58,274 nt of DNA from Streptomyces sp. WZ.A104 (GCF_002382885.1 NZ_NWVL01000053.1:1-58274); one strand, 5' to 3'; counted from the first letter of the stretch, positions 27,074 to 36,024 are shown. Program-made: numbers and translations. Notes: a model not told the origin generated them from the sequence alone.

Positions 27074-27904
27074 ATGACCGTGCTGCCCACCGCCCCGCAC
27101 GCCCCGCTGCCCGGCGCCACCACCCCCGCCCCGGCGTCACCCCCTGCCCAGGCCCCGGCCGGCGAGGCTGAACCCGCCTACCGGGTCTCTCTCGCCACCT
27201 GCCAGGAAGACATACGCGACGCCCAGCGCCTGCGCCACCTCGTGTTCGCCGGGGAGCTCGGTGCACGGCTGGACGGGCCCGAACCCGGTCTGGACAGCGA
27301 CGCCTTCGACGGGTACTGCGACCACCTGCTGGTCCGCGAGACCGCCACCGGGGACGTCGTCGCCACCTACCGACTGCTGCCCCCGGACCGTGCCCGCATC
27401 GCCGGACGCCTCTACGCGGAAAGCGAGTTCGACCTCACCCGGCTCGCCCCGATCCGCGACGACCTCGTCGAGGTCGGCCGCTCCTGCGTCCACCCGGCCC
27501 ACCGCGACGGCGCGGTCATCGCCCTCGTCTGGGCCGGACTCGCCCGCTACATGGAACGCACCGGACACAACTGGCTCGCGGGCTGCTGCTCCCTGCCACT
27601 GGCCGACGGCGGCACGCTCGCCGCCCGCAGCTGGAACACCGTACGCGAAGCGCACCTCGCGCCCGAGGAGCACTGGGTCACCCCGCACCGCCTCTGGGAC
27701 GCCTCCGGTCACGGTCAGGCCACCGGCTCCCGGGCGGACCTGCCGCCCCTGCTGCGCGGCTACCTCCGGCTCGGTGCCTGGGTCTGCGGAGCCCCGGCGT
27801 ACGACCCCGACTTCAACGTCGCCGACCTGTACGTCCTGCTCTCGCTGCGCCGGACCGACCCCCGCTACCTCCGCCACTTCCGCTCGCTGGCCCCGCTGCG
27901 ATGA
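27074..27904 (+). CDS. olsB: GNAT-type N-acyltransferase, ornithine-lipid synthesis OlsB-like
   Basis: A 276-aa protein. The ATG at 27074 has GGAGA six bases before it, and a longer upstream frame lacks a ribosome site. After a Pro-rich N-terminus (1-30) comes an Acetyltransf_5 domain: ATCQEDIRDAQRLRHLVFAGELGA, DGYCDHLLVRETATGDVVATYRLL and VEVGRSCVHPAHRDGAVIALVWAGLARY. OlsB adds a 3-hydroxyacyl chain from ACP to ornithine to give lyso-ornithine lipid. The next gene, overlapping by ATGA, codes a PlsC-type acyltransferase, so the pair forms an olsBA module for phosphate-free membrane lipids. Confidence 0.8.
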   Translation: MTVLPTAPHAPLPGATTPAPASPPAQAPAGEAEPAYRVSLATCQEDIRDAQRLRHLVFAGELGARLDGPEPGLDSDAFDGYCDHLLVRETATGDVVATYRLLPPDRARIAGRLYAESEFDLTRLAPIRDDLVEVGRSCVHPAHRDGAVIALVWAGLARYMERTGHNWLAGCCSLPLADGGTLAARSWNTVREAHLAPEEHWVTPHRLWDASGHGQATGSRADLPPLLRGYLRLGAWVCGAPAYDPDFNVADLYVLLSLRRTDPRYLRHFRSLAPLR

Positions 27905-28827
27905 GCGCCTGCCCCGACCCGGCGTGCGCCCGCCCCGCCACCACGAACCCCTGGCTGCCCGTCGCCCCGTGCACCCCGCACGGCTGCGCCCGGCACACCG
28001 GAGCCGTACGCGCCCCGCTGCCCGCCGCACTCCTGCTGCTGACCGGCGGCGCCTTGGTCCTGCTGGGGGTGGCCTGCGCCCCGCTCGCCGCGCTGCTCCC
28101 GGCCGCCCCGCGCGACCGGCTGATACGGCGCTGGGCGGACGCCGTACCGCGTGCCTTCGGCGTACGGGTCACGGTGCGCGGCCGTCCCGAGGGGCGTTCC
28201 ACCACCGGCGAACTGGTCGTCGCCAACCACATCTCCTGGCTGGACATCCCGATCGTCACCGCCGTCCTGCCCGGGCGGATGCTCGCCAAGAGCGAGATCG
28301 GGCGCTGGCCCGTCCTCGGCCCGCTCGCCGCGCTCGGCGGCACCCTGTTCATCGAGCGCGACCGGCTGCGCACCCTGCCCGCAGCCGTACGGACCCTCAC
28401 CGGTGCCCTGCGCTCCGGCTCCCGGGTCGTGGTCTTCCCCGAGGGCAGCACCTGGTGCGGAAGGGGCGGAGGCGTGTTCCGGCCCGCCGTGTTCCAGGCG
28501 GCGATCGACGCGGGCGCGACCGTACGGCCCGTACGCATCACCTACCGCGCCGCCGGGCCCTCCGGCCCGCCCGCGGGCGCCGTCGCGTTCGTCGGGGACG
28601 ACCCGCTCGCCGCCTCCCTGTGGCGGGTGGTGCGGGCCGCCGGGCTCACCGCCGAGGTCGACGTCCTCGCGCCGATCCCCGCAGACGGTGAGCCCGGTCG
28701 CCGCGCCCTGGCCGACCGGACGCGGGCGGCCGTGTTCGAGCGGCCGGGCTCACCGGCCCGATCCGGTCGTCAGACGGCCGTCGCCAGCGACAGGGCGAAC
28801 CGGCCCGCCGCATCCGTCCACCACTGA
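27901..28827 (+). CDS. olsA: 1-acyl-glycerol-phosphate acyltransferase family protein, OlsA-like
   Basis: A 308-aa membrane acyltransferase. One membrane segment (about 40-63) precedes the PlsC domain: NHISWLDIP (NHx4D catalytic motif), LFIERDR, VVVFPEGSTW (EGS motif) and VRPVRITY. In partnership with OlsB it would acylate lyso-ornithine lipid to ornithine lipid. The last 19 codons overlap the end of the convergent egtD gene, and that tail (after PGSPARSG) is not part of the conserved domain. A general lysophosphatidate acyltransferase is the alternative reading. Confidence 0.8.
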   Translation: MSACPDPACARPATTNPWLPVAPCTPHGCARHTGAVRAPLPAALLLLTGGALVLLGVACAPLAALLPAAPRDRLIRRWADAVPRAFGVRVTVRGRPEGRSTTGELVVANHISWLDIPIVTAVLPGRMLAKSEIGRWPVLGPLAALGGTLFIERDRLRTLPAAVRTLTGALRSGSRVVVFPEGSTWCGRGGGVFRPAVFQAAIDAGATVRPVRITYRAAGPSGPPAGAVAFVGDDPLAASLWRVVRAAGLTAEVDVLAPIPADGEPGRRALADRTRAAVFERPGSPARSGRQTAVASDRANRPAASVHH

Positions 28828-29732
28828 GACAGCCGCAGTCCGGCCGCCGCCAGCTCCTCGCGCACGTCCTCCCGCCGGAATTTCGCCGACACCTCCGTAC
28901 GCAGCTCCTCACCGGCCTCGAACGGCACCACCAGGTCCAGTTCCCGGATCTTCACGCTCAGCGCCCGCCGGGCGCGCAGCCGCATCTCGACCCACCGGCT
29001 CTCCGCGTTCCACACGGCGACGTGCTCGAACTCTCCCAGCGGGAAATCGGCCCCCAGCTCACGGTTGACGACGCTCAGCACGTTCTTGTTGAAGGCCGCC
29101 GTCACCCCGGCCGCGTCGTCGTACGCGGCCACCAGCGTCTCCTTCTCCTTCACCAGGTCCGTGCCCAGCAGCAGGGCGTCGCCGGGGGAGAGCAGCGAAC
29201 GCACCGAGTGCAGGAACGTCGCCCGCTCCTCCGGCAGCAGATTGCCGATCGTGCCGCCCAGGAACACCACCAGCCGGGGCCCCGGAGTTCCCGGCAGGGC
29301 CAGACCGCCGGTGAAGTCGGCGATCAGCGCGTGCACGTGCAGCTCCGGATGCTCGGCGAGCAGCGACTCGGCCGCGCCCCTCAGTGCGCTCTCGCTCACA
29401 TCCACCGGGACGTAACTGTGCAACTGGGGCAGGGCGTCCAGGAGGTGGCGGGTCTTCTCGGACGACCCCGAGCCCAGCTCGATCACCGTCCGAGCCCCCG
29501 AGACCGCGGCGATCTCCTCGGCCCGCTCCTCCAGGATCTCCCGCTCCGCGCGGGTCGGGTAGTACTCGGGCAGCCGGGTGATCTCCTCGAACAGCTCACT
29601 GCCGCGCGCGTCGTAGAACCACTTCGGCGGCAGCGTCTTGGGGTGCCGGGTCAGGCCGCTGAGGACGTCGGCGCGCAGCGCCGCGTCCGTAGCGTCCACC
29701 GGCAGGGTGCGGGTCAGCAGGAAGGGACTCAC
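28770..29732 (-). CDS. egtD: L-histidine N-alpha-methyltransferase EgtD
   Basis: A 320-aa enzyme that trimethylates histidine to hercynine with SAM, the first committed step of ergothioneine synthesis. Visible features are KWFYDARGSELFEEITRLPEYYPTRAE, the SAM loop VIELGSGSSEKTRHLLDAL, PVDVSESAL, VFLGGTIGNL, LLLGTDLVK, YDDAAGVTAAFNKNVL and FRREDV. The GTG at 29732 overlaps the egtC stop (GTGA). It is the last gene of the egtABCD operon and its 3' end overlaps olsA by 58 bp. Confidence 0.95.
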   Translation of the reverse strand: MSPFLLTRTLPVDATDAALRADVLSGLTRHPKTLPPKWFYDARGSELFEEITRLPEYYPTRAEREILEERAEEIAAVSGARTVIELGSGSSEKTRHLLDALPQLHSYVPVDVSESALRGAAESLLAEHPELHVHALIADFTGGLALPGTPGPRLVVFLGGTIGNLLPEERATFLHSVRSLLSPGDALLLGTDLVKEKETLVAAYDDAAGVTAAFNKNVLSVVNRELGADFPLGEFEHVAVWNAESRWVEMRLRARRALSVKIRELDLVVPFEAGEELRTEVSAKFRREDVREELAAAGLRLSQWWTDAAGRFALSLATAV

Positions 29733-30484
29733 GCGGGGGGCTCCTTGAGCGGGGTGAGCAGGACGTCTGCGGAGGTCGCGACCAACAGGGTGCGGTCGGG
29801 GACCTCGCGCCAGAGGGGGTCGTCGTCGTACGGCTCCGAGGCCACCGCCGTGGAGCGGCCCGGCACCGTGCGGTACCAGAGGGTGTCGCCCCAGGCGGTC
29901 GCGGTGATGGTGGCCCCGTCGGTGAGGAGCAGGTTCAGCCGCGAGCCGGGGGCGGTGGCCGCGACCTCGCGGACGGTCTCCGCGACCGCGCGCGGCACCT
30001 CGTCCCCGGCCTCGGCCCGGTGCCGGATCAGCGCCCAGATCAGCGCGGAGTCGTTGCGGGCCGCCAGGGACAGCAGTCTCTCGGCGGGCAGGGCGGCGGC
30101 CAGCGGGGCGAGCGATCCGGGCCAGCCCCGCACGGCCCCGTTGTGGCTGAACAGCAGCTGCCCGGCGGCGTACGGCGCGGCCGCCGCCTCCCCGTCCGCC
30201 CCCGCCTCGGTGGCGTCCCGTACGGCGGCCAGCAGCGCGGTGCTGCGGACCACCCGGGCCAGATCGGTGAAGGTCTCGTCGCCCCATACGGGCCCCTGGC
30301 GCCGGTAGCGTCCGGGCACCGGGTCGCCGTCCGCGTACCAGCCGACGCCGAACCCGTCCGCGTTGACCGTGCCGTACCGCTGGCGGCGCGGCTCCCAGGA
30401 CTGCCGCACCAAGCAGTGCGGGGGCTTGAGCAGGATGTCCCCGAGCGCCACCGGCTCCCCCACGTAAGCGATGTGACGGCACAT
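29729..30484 (-). CDS. egtC: Gamma-glutamyl-hercynylcysteine sulfoxide hydrolase EgtC
   Basis: A 251-aa class II glutamine amidotransferase-type protein. The start MCRHIAYVGEP gives the N-terminal nucleophile Cys2 after Met removal, and its ATG shares one base with the egtB stop. NADGFGVGWY, FSHNGAVRG and ARNDSALIWALI are the amidotransferase motifs. It removes glutamate from gamma-glutamyl-hercynylcysteine sulfoxide. A longer open frame upstream lies inside egtB and is only a shadow. Confidence 0.94.
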   Translation of the reverse strand: MCRHIAYVGEPVALGDILLKPPHCLVRQSWEPRRQRYGTVNADGFGVGWYADGDPVPGRYRRQGPVWGDETFTDLARVVRSTALLAAVRDATEAGADGEAAAAPYAAGQLLFSHNGAVRGWPGSLAPLAAALPAERLLSLAARNDSALIWALIRHRAEAGDEVPRAVAETVREVAATAPGSRLNLLLTDGATITATAWGDTLWYRTVPGRSTAVASEPYDDDPLWREVPDRTLLVATSADVLLTPLKEPPA

Positions 30485-31893
30485 CAGGCATCCCTCGCCG
30501 TGCGGAACCCGGAGAAGATCTGCCGCCGCACCGGGAGGTCCCAGTTGCGGAACGTGCCCCGGCAGGCGACCCGGTCCACGGCGAACGAACCGCCGCGCAG
30601 CACCTTGTGGGCCGGGCCGAAGAACACCTCCGAATACTCGCGGTAGGGGAACGCCATGAACCCCGGGTAGGGCAGGAAGTCGCTTGACGTCCACTCCCAC
30701 ACGTCGCCCATCAACTGCCCCGCACCGGAGGGCGACCGGCCCTGCGGATACGCCCCGGCCCGCGCCGGACGCAGATGGCGCTGCCCCAGATTGGCCCGCT
30801 CCGGCGTCGGATCCTCGTCGCCCCACGGATAGCGCCGGGAGCGGCCGGAGGCGGGGTCGTGCCGGGCGGCCTTCTCCCACTCGGTCTCCGTGGGCAGCCG
30901 CCGCCCCGCCCAGCGGGCGTACGCGTCCGCCTCGTACCAGCTCACGTGCAGCACCGGCTCGTCGTCCGGCACCGGCTCGGTCACCCCGAACCGCCGACGC
31001 AGCCACTGCCCGGCCTCCCGGTGCCAGAACAGTGGCGCGGCCAGGCCGTGTTCGCGGACCATGGCCCACCCCTCGGGAGCCCACCAGCGCTCGTCCCGGT
31101 AGCCGCCGTCCTCGATGAAGCGGACGTAGGCGCCACAGGTGACCGGGGCGGTGTCCAGGCGGAAGGCCGCCACATCGCGGCGGTGCGCGGGCCGCTCGTT
31201 GTCCAGGGCCCACGGCTCGGCCGAGGTCCCCATGGTGAACGGGCCCGCCGGTACGAGGACTTCGTCGGGAAGTGCCACGGCCCCGACCGGCTCCGGCGGC
31301 GGGGGAGCGGCCAGCACCGCCGGACCTGATCGCAGCTGATGGGTGATCAGCATCGTCTCGTCATGCTGCTGTTCATGCTGGGCGATCATCCCGAAGGCGA
31401 ACCCGGCCCGCTCCAGCGGACGTCCTCCCTCGTGCAGCGGTGCGCCCTCCAGCAGCTCCAACGCCCGGCCCCGGACGTCGGAGGCGTATGTCCGTGCCTC
31501 GGCGGGAGCCAGCAGCGGCAGCGAGGGGCGGGAGGCGCGGGAGTGCTCGAAGGCGTTGTACAGCCCGTCGATCTCCGGGCGCAGAGCGTCCCGGCCGCCG
31601 ACGGCGCGCAGCAGCCACTGCTCCTCCTGGTTGCCGATGTGCGCCAGGTCCCAGACCAGTGGCGACATCAACGGGGAGTGCTGGGCAATCAGTTCGCCGT
31701 CGTCCACGCTGTCGGTGAGCAGCGCGGTGCGTTCGCGCGCGGTCAGCAGCGCGTCGAGGGCGCGTTGCCGCAGGGCTTCGGGGTCGGTGCCGGGGGCGAC
31801 GGGGAAGCCGGTGGCGGCGGGCCCGGCGGACCGGGCCGGATCGAAGGCATCGGAGTGCTGACGCCGCTCGGTGCGGTCGCAGTGCCCGGTCAT
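30484..31893 (-). CDS. egtB: Hercynine oxygenase / sulfoxide synthase EgtB
   Basis: A 469-aa iron enzyme that joins gamma-glutamylcysteine to hercynine with O2. The N-terminal DinB-like domain holds the facial triad: DLAHIGNQEE, and H-x3-H in QHEQQHDETM. The C-terminal formylglycine-synthase-like domain (about 215-465) has VPAGPFTMGTS, HVSWYEADAYARWAGRRLPTETEWEKAAR, GDVWEWTSS and LRGGSFA. The ATG overlaps the egtA stop (ATGA). Variable N-terminal residues 1-35 are probably disordered. Confidence 0.95.
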   Translation of the reverse strand: MTGHCDRTERRQHSDAFDPARSAGPAATGFPVAPGTDPEALRQRALDALLTARERTALLTDSVDDGELIAQHSPLMSPLVWDLAHIGNQEEQWLLRAVGGRDALRPEIDGLYNAFEHSRASRPSLPLLAPAEARTYASDVRGRALELLEGAPLHEGGRPLERAGFAFGMIAQHEQQHDETMLITHQLRSGPAVLAAPPPPEPVGAVALPDEVLVPAGPFTMGTSAEPWALDNERPAHRRDVAAFRLDTAPVTCGAYVRFIEDGGYRDERWWAPEGWAMVREHGLAAPLFWHREAGQWLRRRFGVTEPVPDDEPVLHVSWYEADAYARWAGRRLPTETEWEKAARHDPASGRSRRYPWGDEDPTPERANLGQRHLRPARAGAYPQGRSPSGAGQLMGDVWEWTSSDFLPYPGFMAFPYREYSEVFFGPAHKVLRGGSFAVDRVACRGTFRNWDLPVRRQIFSGFRTARDA

Positions 31894-33299
31894 GCGGAGG
31901 CCGCCTTTCCGGAGTGCGGCGGGAGATCCGAGTGCGGCGGCCCGGCGACGGAGCCGGGAGCGGTGCGCGCGGGCCCGTCCGGCGGGTCGGCCGACGCCCC
32001 GGTGCCGGTCAGCAGGCGCGGATCGGTGAGGCCGCCCGGATCAGTCAGGTCATCGGCCGGACAACGCCCACGGGCCACATAGCGGTCGGTGAAGTCGGCC
32101 ACGCAATCCCGTACCGCCTGGCTCGCGCCCATCCGCTCCAGCGCCGGCAGAGCGGCCGAGAAGCAGCCGGTGGCCGCGGCCCGCAACTCCGGGTCGGCGA
32201 GGCCGTCGCGGGCGGCCGCCGTCCAGAGCGGATTGCGCGGAGGAGCGGCCGTCCCCGCCGTCTCGGCCAGCGGCTTCACAGCGCGGTACACGGTCTCGGC
32301 GGCCTCCGGGTCGTCGAACAGGGCCGTGGCGACGGCGAGCGGTACCAGCCACCCGTCGGGGCCGTTCTGCGCGTCGATCATGCGCAGCTCCAGGTGACCG
32401 CGCGGCCGGATCGGCGGAAACAGCGTCGTGAGGTGATAGTCGAGATCGGCCCGGACCGGCGGGCGGGGCGCCCCGGTGCGGATCCACTCGCGGAAGGTCA
32501 GCCCCTCCGGCACCTCCCACGGGCCCGCTTCACACCGGATGCACATCACCGCGGCGTCCAGGACGTGCGCGGCCCAGGCCTCGCGCGGAGCGTGCCCACC
32601 GTCCGGCGCCAGCGCCCGGCCCGGGTCCAGCTCGGCCCACAGCGCCTGCCGGGTGGAACGCCACCCGGTACGGCGGCCCTGCTGGAACGGCGAGTTGGCG
32701 AACGCCGCCACCAGCACCGCGCCCAGCAGATGCGCGAGCTGCCAGCGCCGCCCGTACCCCAGCGGCCCCGGCTCCTCCTCGCCCGCGTCCAGACAGACCT
32801 GGACCGAGGCGGAGGTGCACATCATGGCCCGCCCGGCGGGCCCCGAACGGTCGAGCGCGGCCTCCATAGCCTCGTAGCGCGGCTCCCGCAGTCTGCGGCG
32901 AGGCGGCTGCCACGGGTCGACGCCAAGACCGACCGGCGCGAGCCCCGCCGCGCCCAGCGAGGCGCGGACGGCCGCCAGATCCGCGGCGGTGGTCTCGACG
33001 CACTCCATCAGGGAGCCGGCCGGCTGCGAGCTGAGCTCCAGCTGACCGCCCGGCTCGAAGGTCAGCGCCGCGCTGAGCGGCAGCGCCCGGACCGCCTCGA
33101 CGGCGCTGTCCAGCCGCTCCTGGCCGACCGGGAGGTCAGGATGTTCCCGGTCGTGAATGAGCCATTCGAGTTCCACCCCGACGGTGCGGGGCGGGCCCGT
33201 CTTGAAGCATATGCCGCGCAGTAAATCCTCTGCCCCGGTCTCGTCGAGGGGGGCGGCGGCCGGGCGCGAGCCGGTTGCGCCGGGAATGTCCGGAGCCAT
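31890..33299 (-). CDS. egtA: Glutamate-cysteine ligase EgtA
   Basis: A 469-aa ligase that makes gamma-glutamylcysteine for ergothioneine. It has VGVELEWLIHD, LTFEPGGQLELSSQPAGS, a CTSASVQVCLDAG active-site segment, and HLELRMIDAQNGPDGW. The ATG at 33299 has AGGAGG eight bases before it, and the open frame continues upstream without sense. It heads a tightly overlapping egtA-B-C-D operon. No egtE lyase is present, as in other Streptomyces, so the last step must be supplied elsewhere. The final 50 residues (after ADDLTDPGG) are low complexity. Confidence 0.93.
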   Translation of the reverse strand: MAPDIPGATGSRPAAAPLDETGAEDLLRGICFKTGPPRTVGVELEWLIHDREHPDLPVGQERLDSAVEAVRALPLSAALTFEPGGQLELSSQPAGSLMECVETTAADLAAVRASLGAAGLAPVGLGVDPWQPPRRRLREPRYEAMEAALDRSGPAGRAMMCTSASVQVCLDAGEEEPGPLGYGRRWQLAHLLGAVLVAAFANSPFQQGRRTGWRSTRQALWAELDPGRALAPDGGHAPREAWAAHVLDAAVMCIRCEAGPWEVPEGLTFREWIRTGAPRPPVRADLDYHLTTLFPPIRPRGHLELRMIDAQNGPDGWLVPLAVATALFDDPEAAETVYRAVKPLAETAGTAAPPRNPLWTAAARDGLADPELRAAATGCFSAALPALERMGASQAVRDCVADFTDRYVARGRCPADDLTDPGGLTDPRLLTGTGASADPPDGPARTAPGSVAGPPHSDLPPHSGKAASA

Positions 33300-33523
33300 G
33301 AGGGGCCTCCTTCTCAGCTGTCTGCCTACCACCCAAACCCGTACGCGGAGATCGCACAAGAGTGCCCCCGAGCCAGGGGAATACGGTTGCGCCCAGGCCG
33401 GGGTCACCATCAGCATGCACCGGATGCACCACACGGGGGAGCGCGCGTGGGCGCGCCGCCGCACGGCATCGCACGGGAGACGAAAGCGGTGGCCGAGGCC
33501 GGTCGCTATCGCAAGGCGGCAGG

Positions 33524-33991
33524 TCAGTTCCAGCCGTACCGCTCCCGCAGACGCCCGGTGACCCGGTCGAAGCGGTCGCGGTCCAGGGCGCAGGCCTCCC
33601 GGCGCATCCCGTCCTCGTGGACCCGCAGCACCCGGTCCAGATCCACCCAGGACGGCCGCCCCGAACTGTCCCAGGGGCCCGCACCCAGAGCCACCCACTC
33701 GTGGTCCCGGTCGTGCTGCTTGCTGGAGAGCTGCACGGCGAGCAGCGTGCCCGCCTCCTCCCGGGCGACGACGAGCACCGGCCGGTCCTTGCCGCGCCCG
33801 TCGTTCTCCTCGTACGGCACCCAGGTCCAGACGATCTCGCCGGGGTCGGGATCGCCGTCGCGGTCGGGGGCGTAGGAGGTGCGTACGGGACCGACGTCCT
33901 CGGGATCGGCCTGCAACGTGGCAGTCGGGCCGCTGCTGCCGGGGACGTCGAAGGGATTGCCGGAACGGTACGCGCTGTCATGGAACGTCAT
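33524..33991 (-). CDS. PemK/MazF-like protein, no antitoxin partner seen
   Basis: A 155-aa protein. The C-terminal part (about 50-140) carries the PemK/MazF beta-barrel pattern: PGEIVWTWVPYEENDGRGKDRPVLVVAREEAGTLLAVQLSSKQHD, matching the G-x-(I/V)-x-P and R-P-(V/A)-(L/V)-V-(V/L) segments of these RNases. The first 50 residues are an acidic extension. No antitoxin gene lies upstream or downstream, so it may not be a classical toxin. The ATG at 33991 lies 6 nt after TACGGT (34003-33998 on the minus strand), consistent with a leaderless start. Confidence 0.7.
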   Translation of the reverse strand: MTFHDSAYRSGNPFDVPGSSGPTATLQADPEDVGPVRTSYAPDRDGDPDPGEIVWTWVPYEENDGRGKDRPVLVVAREEAGTLLAVQLSSKQHDRDHEWVALGAGPWDSSGRPSWVDLDRVLRVHEDGMRREACALDRDRFDRVTGRLRERYGWN

Positions 33992-33997
33992 CGCAAC

Positions 33998-34003
33998 ACC
34001 GTA
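33998..34003 (-). promoter_or_regulatory. -10 box (TACGGT) for the PemK/MazF-like gene, leaderless
   Basis: TACGGT on the minus strand ends 6 nt before the ATG at 33991. Confidence 0.4.
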
Positions 34004-34136
34004 GAACCTCCGGTGCCCGTTCCCGGGAGCGGGGCTTCGGACCACGACCGCGGGGCGTTGTTCCGGCCATCGCGGCCGGGCAGGCGGCACCCGGGCCGGG
34101 ACCCGGCCCCACGGGTCTGGAAGACTGCCGGACGCC

Positions 34137-35159
34137 ATGAGCCAGTTACCCAATCAGCCCGCCGAAGTCTCCGTTCCGACCAGCGCCGATGTCGCGCGCC
34201 TCGCCGGAGTGTCCCGGGCCACCGTGTCGTACGTACTGAACAACAACGCCACCGTCCGGATCAGCGAACCCACCCGACGCCGGGTCAGGGAGGCCGCCGG
34301 CCAGCTCGGTTACGTCCCGCACGCCGCTGCCCGCAGCCTGCGCGCCGGACACAGCCGCATGGTCCTGCTGCCCTCCGGCCACATACCGGCAGGACCGCTG
34401 CACCACTACTTCTTCGAGGAACTCCAGTCGGGGCTGCGCCGACTGGACTACACCGTCGTCCAGTACGGCAGCGTCGGCCTCACCGCCGACGAAGCGGCCA
34501 CGGCCTGGGCCGAACTGCGGCCCGTCGCCGTCGTCGTACCACCGGGCATCGCCCTCACCTCGCACGGCACGGGCATCCTCACTCGCTCCGGCGCCAAAGC
34601 GGTGATCACCCTCGGCCCCGAACCGGTGGCCGGAGCACACGGCCTGGTCATGGACCAACGGCGGGTCGGCGCCAGCGCCGTGGAACACCTGCTGGCCCGC
34701 GGCCGCCGCCACATCGGCGTCGTCATGCCCGGGGAACCGGGCCGCTCACCGTTCTCCGAACCCCGCCTCGCCGGGGCCCGGCGCGCCGCGGAGGCGGCCG
34801 GGGCCCGAATCCGGCCGCTCCCGCTGCGCTACGAGGAGGACTCGGCGGCCCGGCTAGCCGCCCGCTGGGAGCGGCTCGGTCTGGACGCCGTGTTCGCGTA
34901 CAACGACGAGTACGCCATGCTGCTGATGCGGGCCCTCCAGGACGCGGGGATCTCCGTGCCCGCCGACACGGCGGTGATCGGGGCGGACGACTCCCTCATC
35001 GGCAGGCTGCTGCGCCCCCGGCTCAGCACGGTCCGCATGGAACTCGCCATGCCGCAGCCGCTCGCCGAGACCATCGACCGCATGGTTCAGCACCCGGGCG
35101 GGCCACCGGTCCGCCACGACCTGCTGCGCACCGCCGCCGTGCACCGCGAATCCAGCTGA
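34137..35159 (+). CDS. LacI-family transcriptional regulator
   Basis: A 340-aa repressor. The N-terminal HTH is TSADVARLAGVSRATVSYVLNNNATVRISEPTRRRV with the hinge helix following (YVPHAAARSLRAG). The effector domain of periplasmic-binding type I fold spans about 70-335. No sugar operon is adjacent, so its targets are outside this neighbourhood or unknown. The nearest sugar gene is the binding protein 7 kb to the left, whose operator resembles a DasR site more than a LacI site. Confidence 0.9.
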   Translation: MSQLPNQPAEVSVPTSADVARLAGVSRATVSYVLNNNATVRISEPTRRRVREAAGQLGYVPHAAARSLRAGHSRMVLLPSGHIPAGPLHHYFFEELQSGLRRLDYTVVQYGSVGLTADEAATAWAELRPVAVVVPPGIALTSHGTGILTRSGAKAVITLGPEPVAGAHGLVMDQRRVGASAVEHLLARGRRHIGVVMPGEPGRSPFSEPRLAGARRAAEAAGARIRPLPLRYEEDSAARLAARWERLGLDAVFAYNDEYAMLLMRALQDAGISVPADTAVIGADDSLIGRLLRPRLSTVRMELAMPQPLAETIDRMVQHPGGPPVRHDLLRTAAVHRESS

Positions 35160-35201
35160 CCGCCCGCGGTGCGACGACATGCGGGGCGCACGGCGGATGT
35201 C

Positions 35202-35207
35202 TAGCGT
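35202..35207 (+). promoter_or_regulatory. -10 box (TAGCGT) for the small gene at 35215, probably leaderless
   Basis: TAGCGT lies 7 nt before the ATG. The GGAGG at 35209 is only one base from the ATG and too close to act as a ribosome site. Confidence 0.35.
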
Positions 35208-35214
35208 CGGAGGC

Positions 35215-35478
35215 ATGAGCCATCCGCAGAGTTACGAGCTGCTCCTGATCCCCGACCACAGCAGGACCCGGACGGGGGCCCCGGGGCGGCCGATCCGGTC
35301 CGCGGTGGTGGCCGCCACTGGCGAGACCGGGGCGTCGGGCTACCCCCGGTATGTGGGGGAGGGCATGGAGGCGGACATCGACCCGGAGACCCGGACGGTG
35401 GAGGCGGTGCTGATCGACGGCGAGGAACTGGACTACGGGATGTCGGTGCGCGTCGCGGAGGGCGAGGGCCCGGCATGA
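35215..35478 (+). CDS. Small hypothetical protein (possibly DUF6296-like)
   Basis: An 87-aa soluble acidic protein beginning MSHPQSYELLLIP with beta-strand character throughout. The N-terminal pattern P-x-x-Y-E-L and the segment YPRYVGEGMEADIDPETRTVEA resemble small Streptomyces proteins annotated DUF6296, but the match is from memory and weak. A strong hairpin follows the stop. No function is assigned. Confidence 0.55.
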   Translation: MSHPQSYELLLIPDHSRTRTGAPGRPIRSAVVAATGETGASGYPRYVGEGMEADIDPETRTVEAVLIDGEELDYGMSVRVAEGEGPA

Positions 35479-35480
35479 CC

Positions 35481-35540
35481 GAGGGGCCCTGACCGGTACC
35501 ACCGCGTCCGCGACGATGACGGTGTCGGTCAGGGCCCCTC
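35481..35540. terminator. Bidirectional terminator with long loop
   Basis: A perfect 15-bp stem (GAGGGGCCCTGACCG, 35481-35495, with 35526-35540) and a 30-nt loop, between the small gene (+) and the thioredoxin gene (-). Confidence 0.75.
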
Positions 35541-35567
35541 GCCCGCTGCCGTGCGCCGGACGGCCGG

Positions 35568-35966
35568 CTACTGGGGCTCCGGCTGCCCCTGCCCGGCCTC
35601 GGCCGCCCGCTTCTGCTCCTCGACGGACTTGCGGACCTCGTCCATGTCCAGATTCCGGGCCTGCCCGATGACGTCCTCCAGGGCCGCCTCGGGCAGCGCA
35701 CCCGGCTGCGCGAAGACTGCCACGTTGTCGCGGACGATCATCAGCGTCGGGATGGACCGGATCTCGAAGGCCGCCGCCAGCTCCTGCTGCGCCTCCGTGT
35801 CGACCTTGGCGAAGACCAGGTCGGGGTGGCGCTCGGAGGCCGAGTCGTAGACCGGCGCGAACTGTCGGCAGGGGCCGCACCAGGAAGCCCAGAAGTCGAT
35901 CAGGACGAAGTCGTTGTCACTCACGACCTGATCGAAGTTTTCCTTGGTGAGCTCTACGGTGCTCAT
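35568..35966 (-). CDS. trxC: Thioredoxin
   Basis: A 132-aa thioredoxin. The active site is FWASWCGPC (Cys30, Cys33), with the cis-proline segment IRSIPTLMIVRDN. It has an extra charged C-terminal tail of about 20 residues (RKSVEEQKRAAEAG...). It reduces disulfides in the cytoplasm. A perfect SigR-type promoter lies upstream, so it should be induced by thiol oxidation. S. coelicolor trxC (SCO0885), a known SigR target, is the likely counterpart. It diverges from a flavin disulfide-reductase-like gene. Confidence 0.93.
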   Translation of the reverse strand: MSTVELTKENFDQVVSDNDFVLIDFWASWCGPCRQFAPVYDSASERHPDLVFAKVDTEAQQELAAAFEIRSIPTLMIVRDNVAVFAQPGALPEAALEDVIGQARNLDMDEVRKSVEEQKRAAEAGQGQPEPQ

Positions 35967-36024
35967 GCTTGGGATACCTCTTCCTGTGCCCGCCCGTGGG
36001 GTCCTGTCGGGGCCTGTCCGGCAC

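Noticed and set aside
33300..33698. N-terminal extension of EgtA
   Set aside because: The extra residues are not EgtA-like, and a strong AGGAGG site precedes the ATG at 33299.
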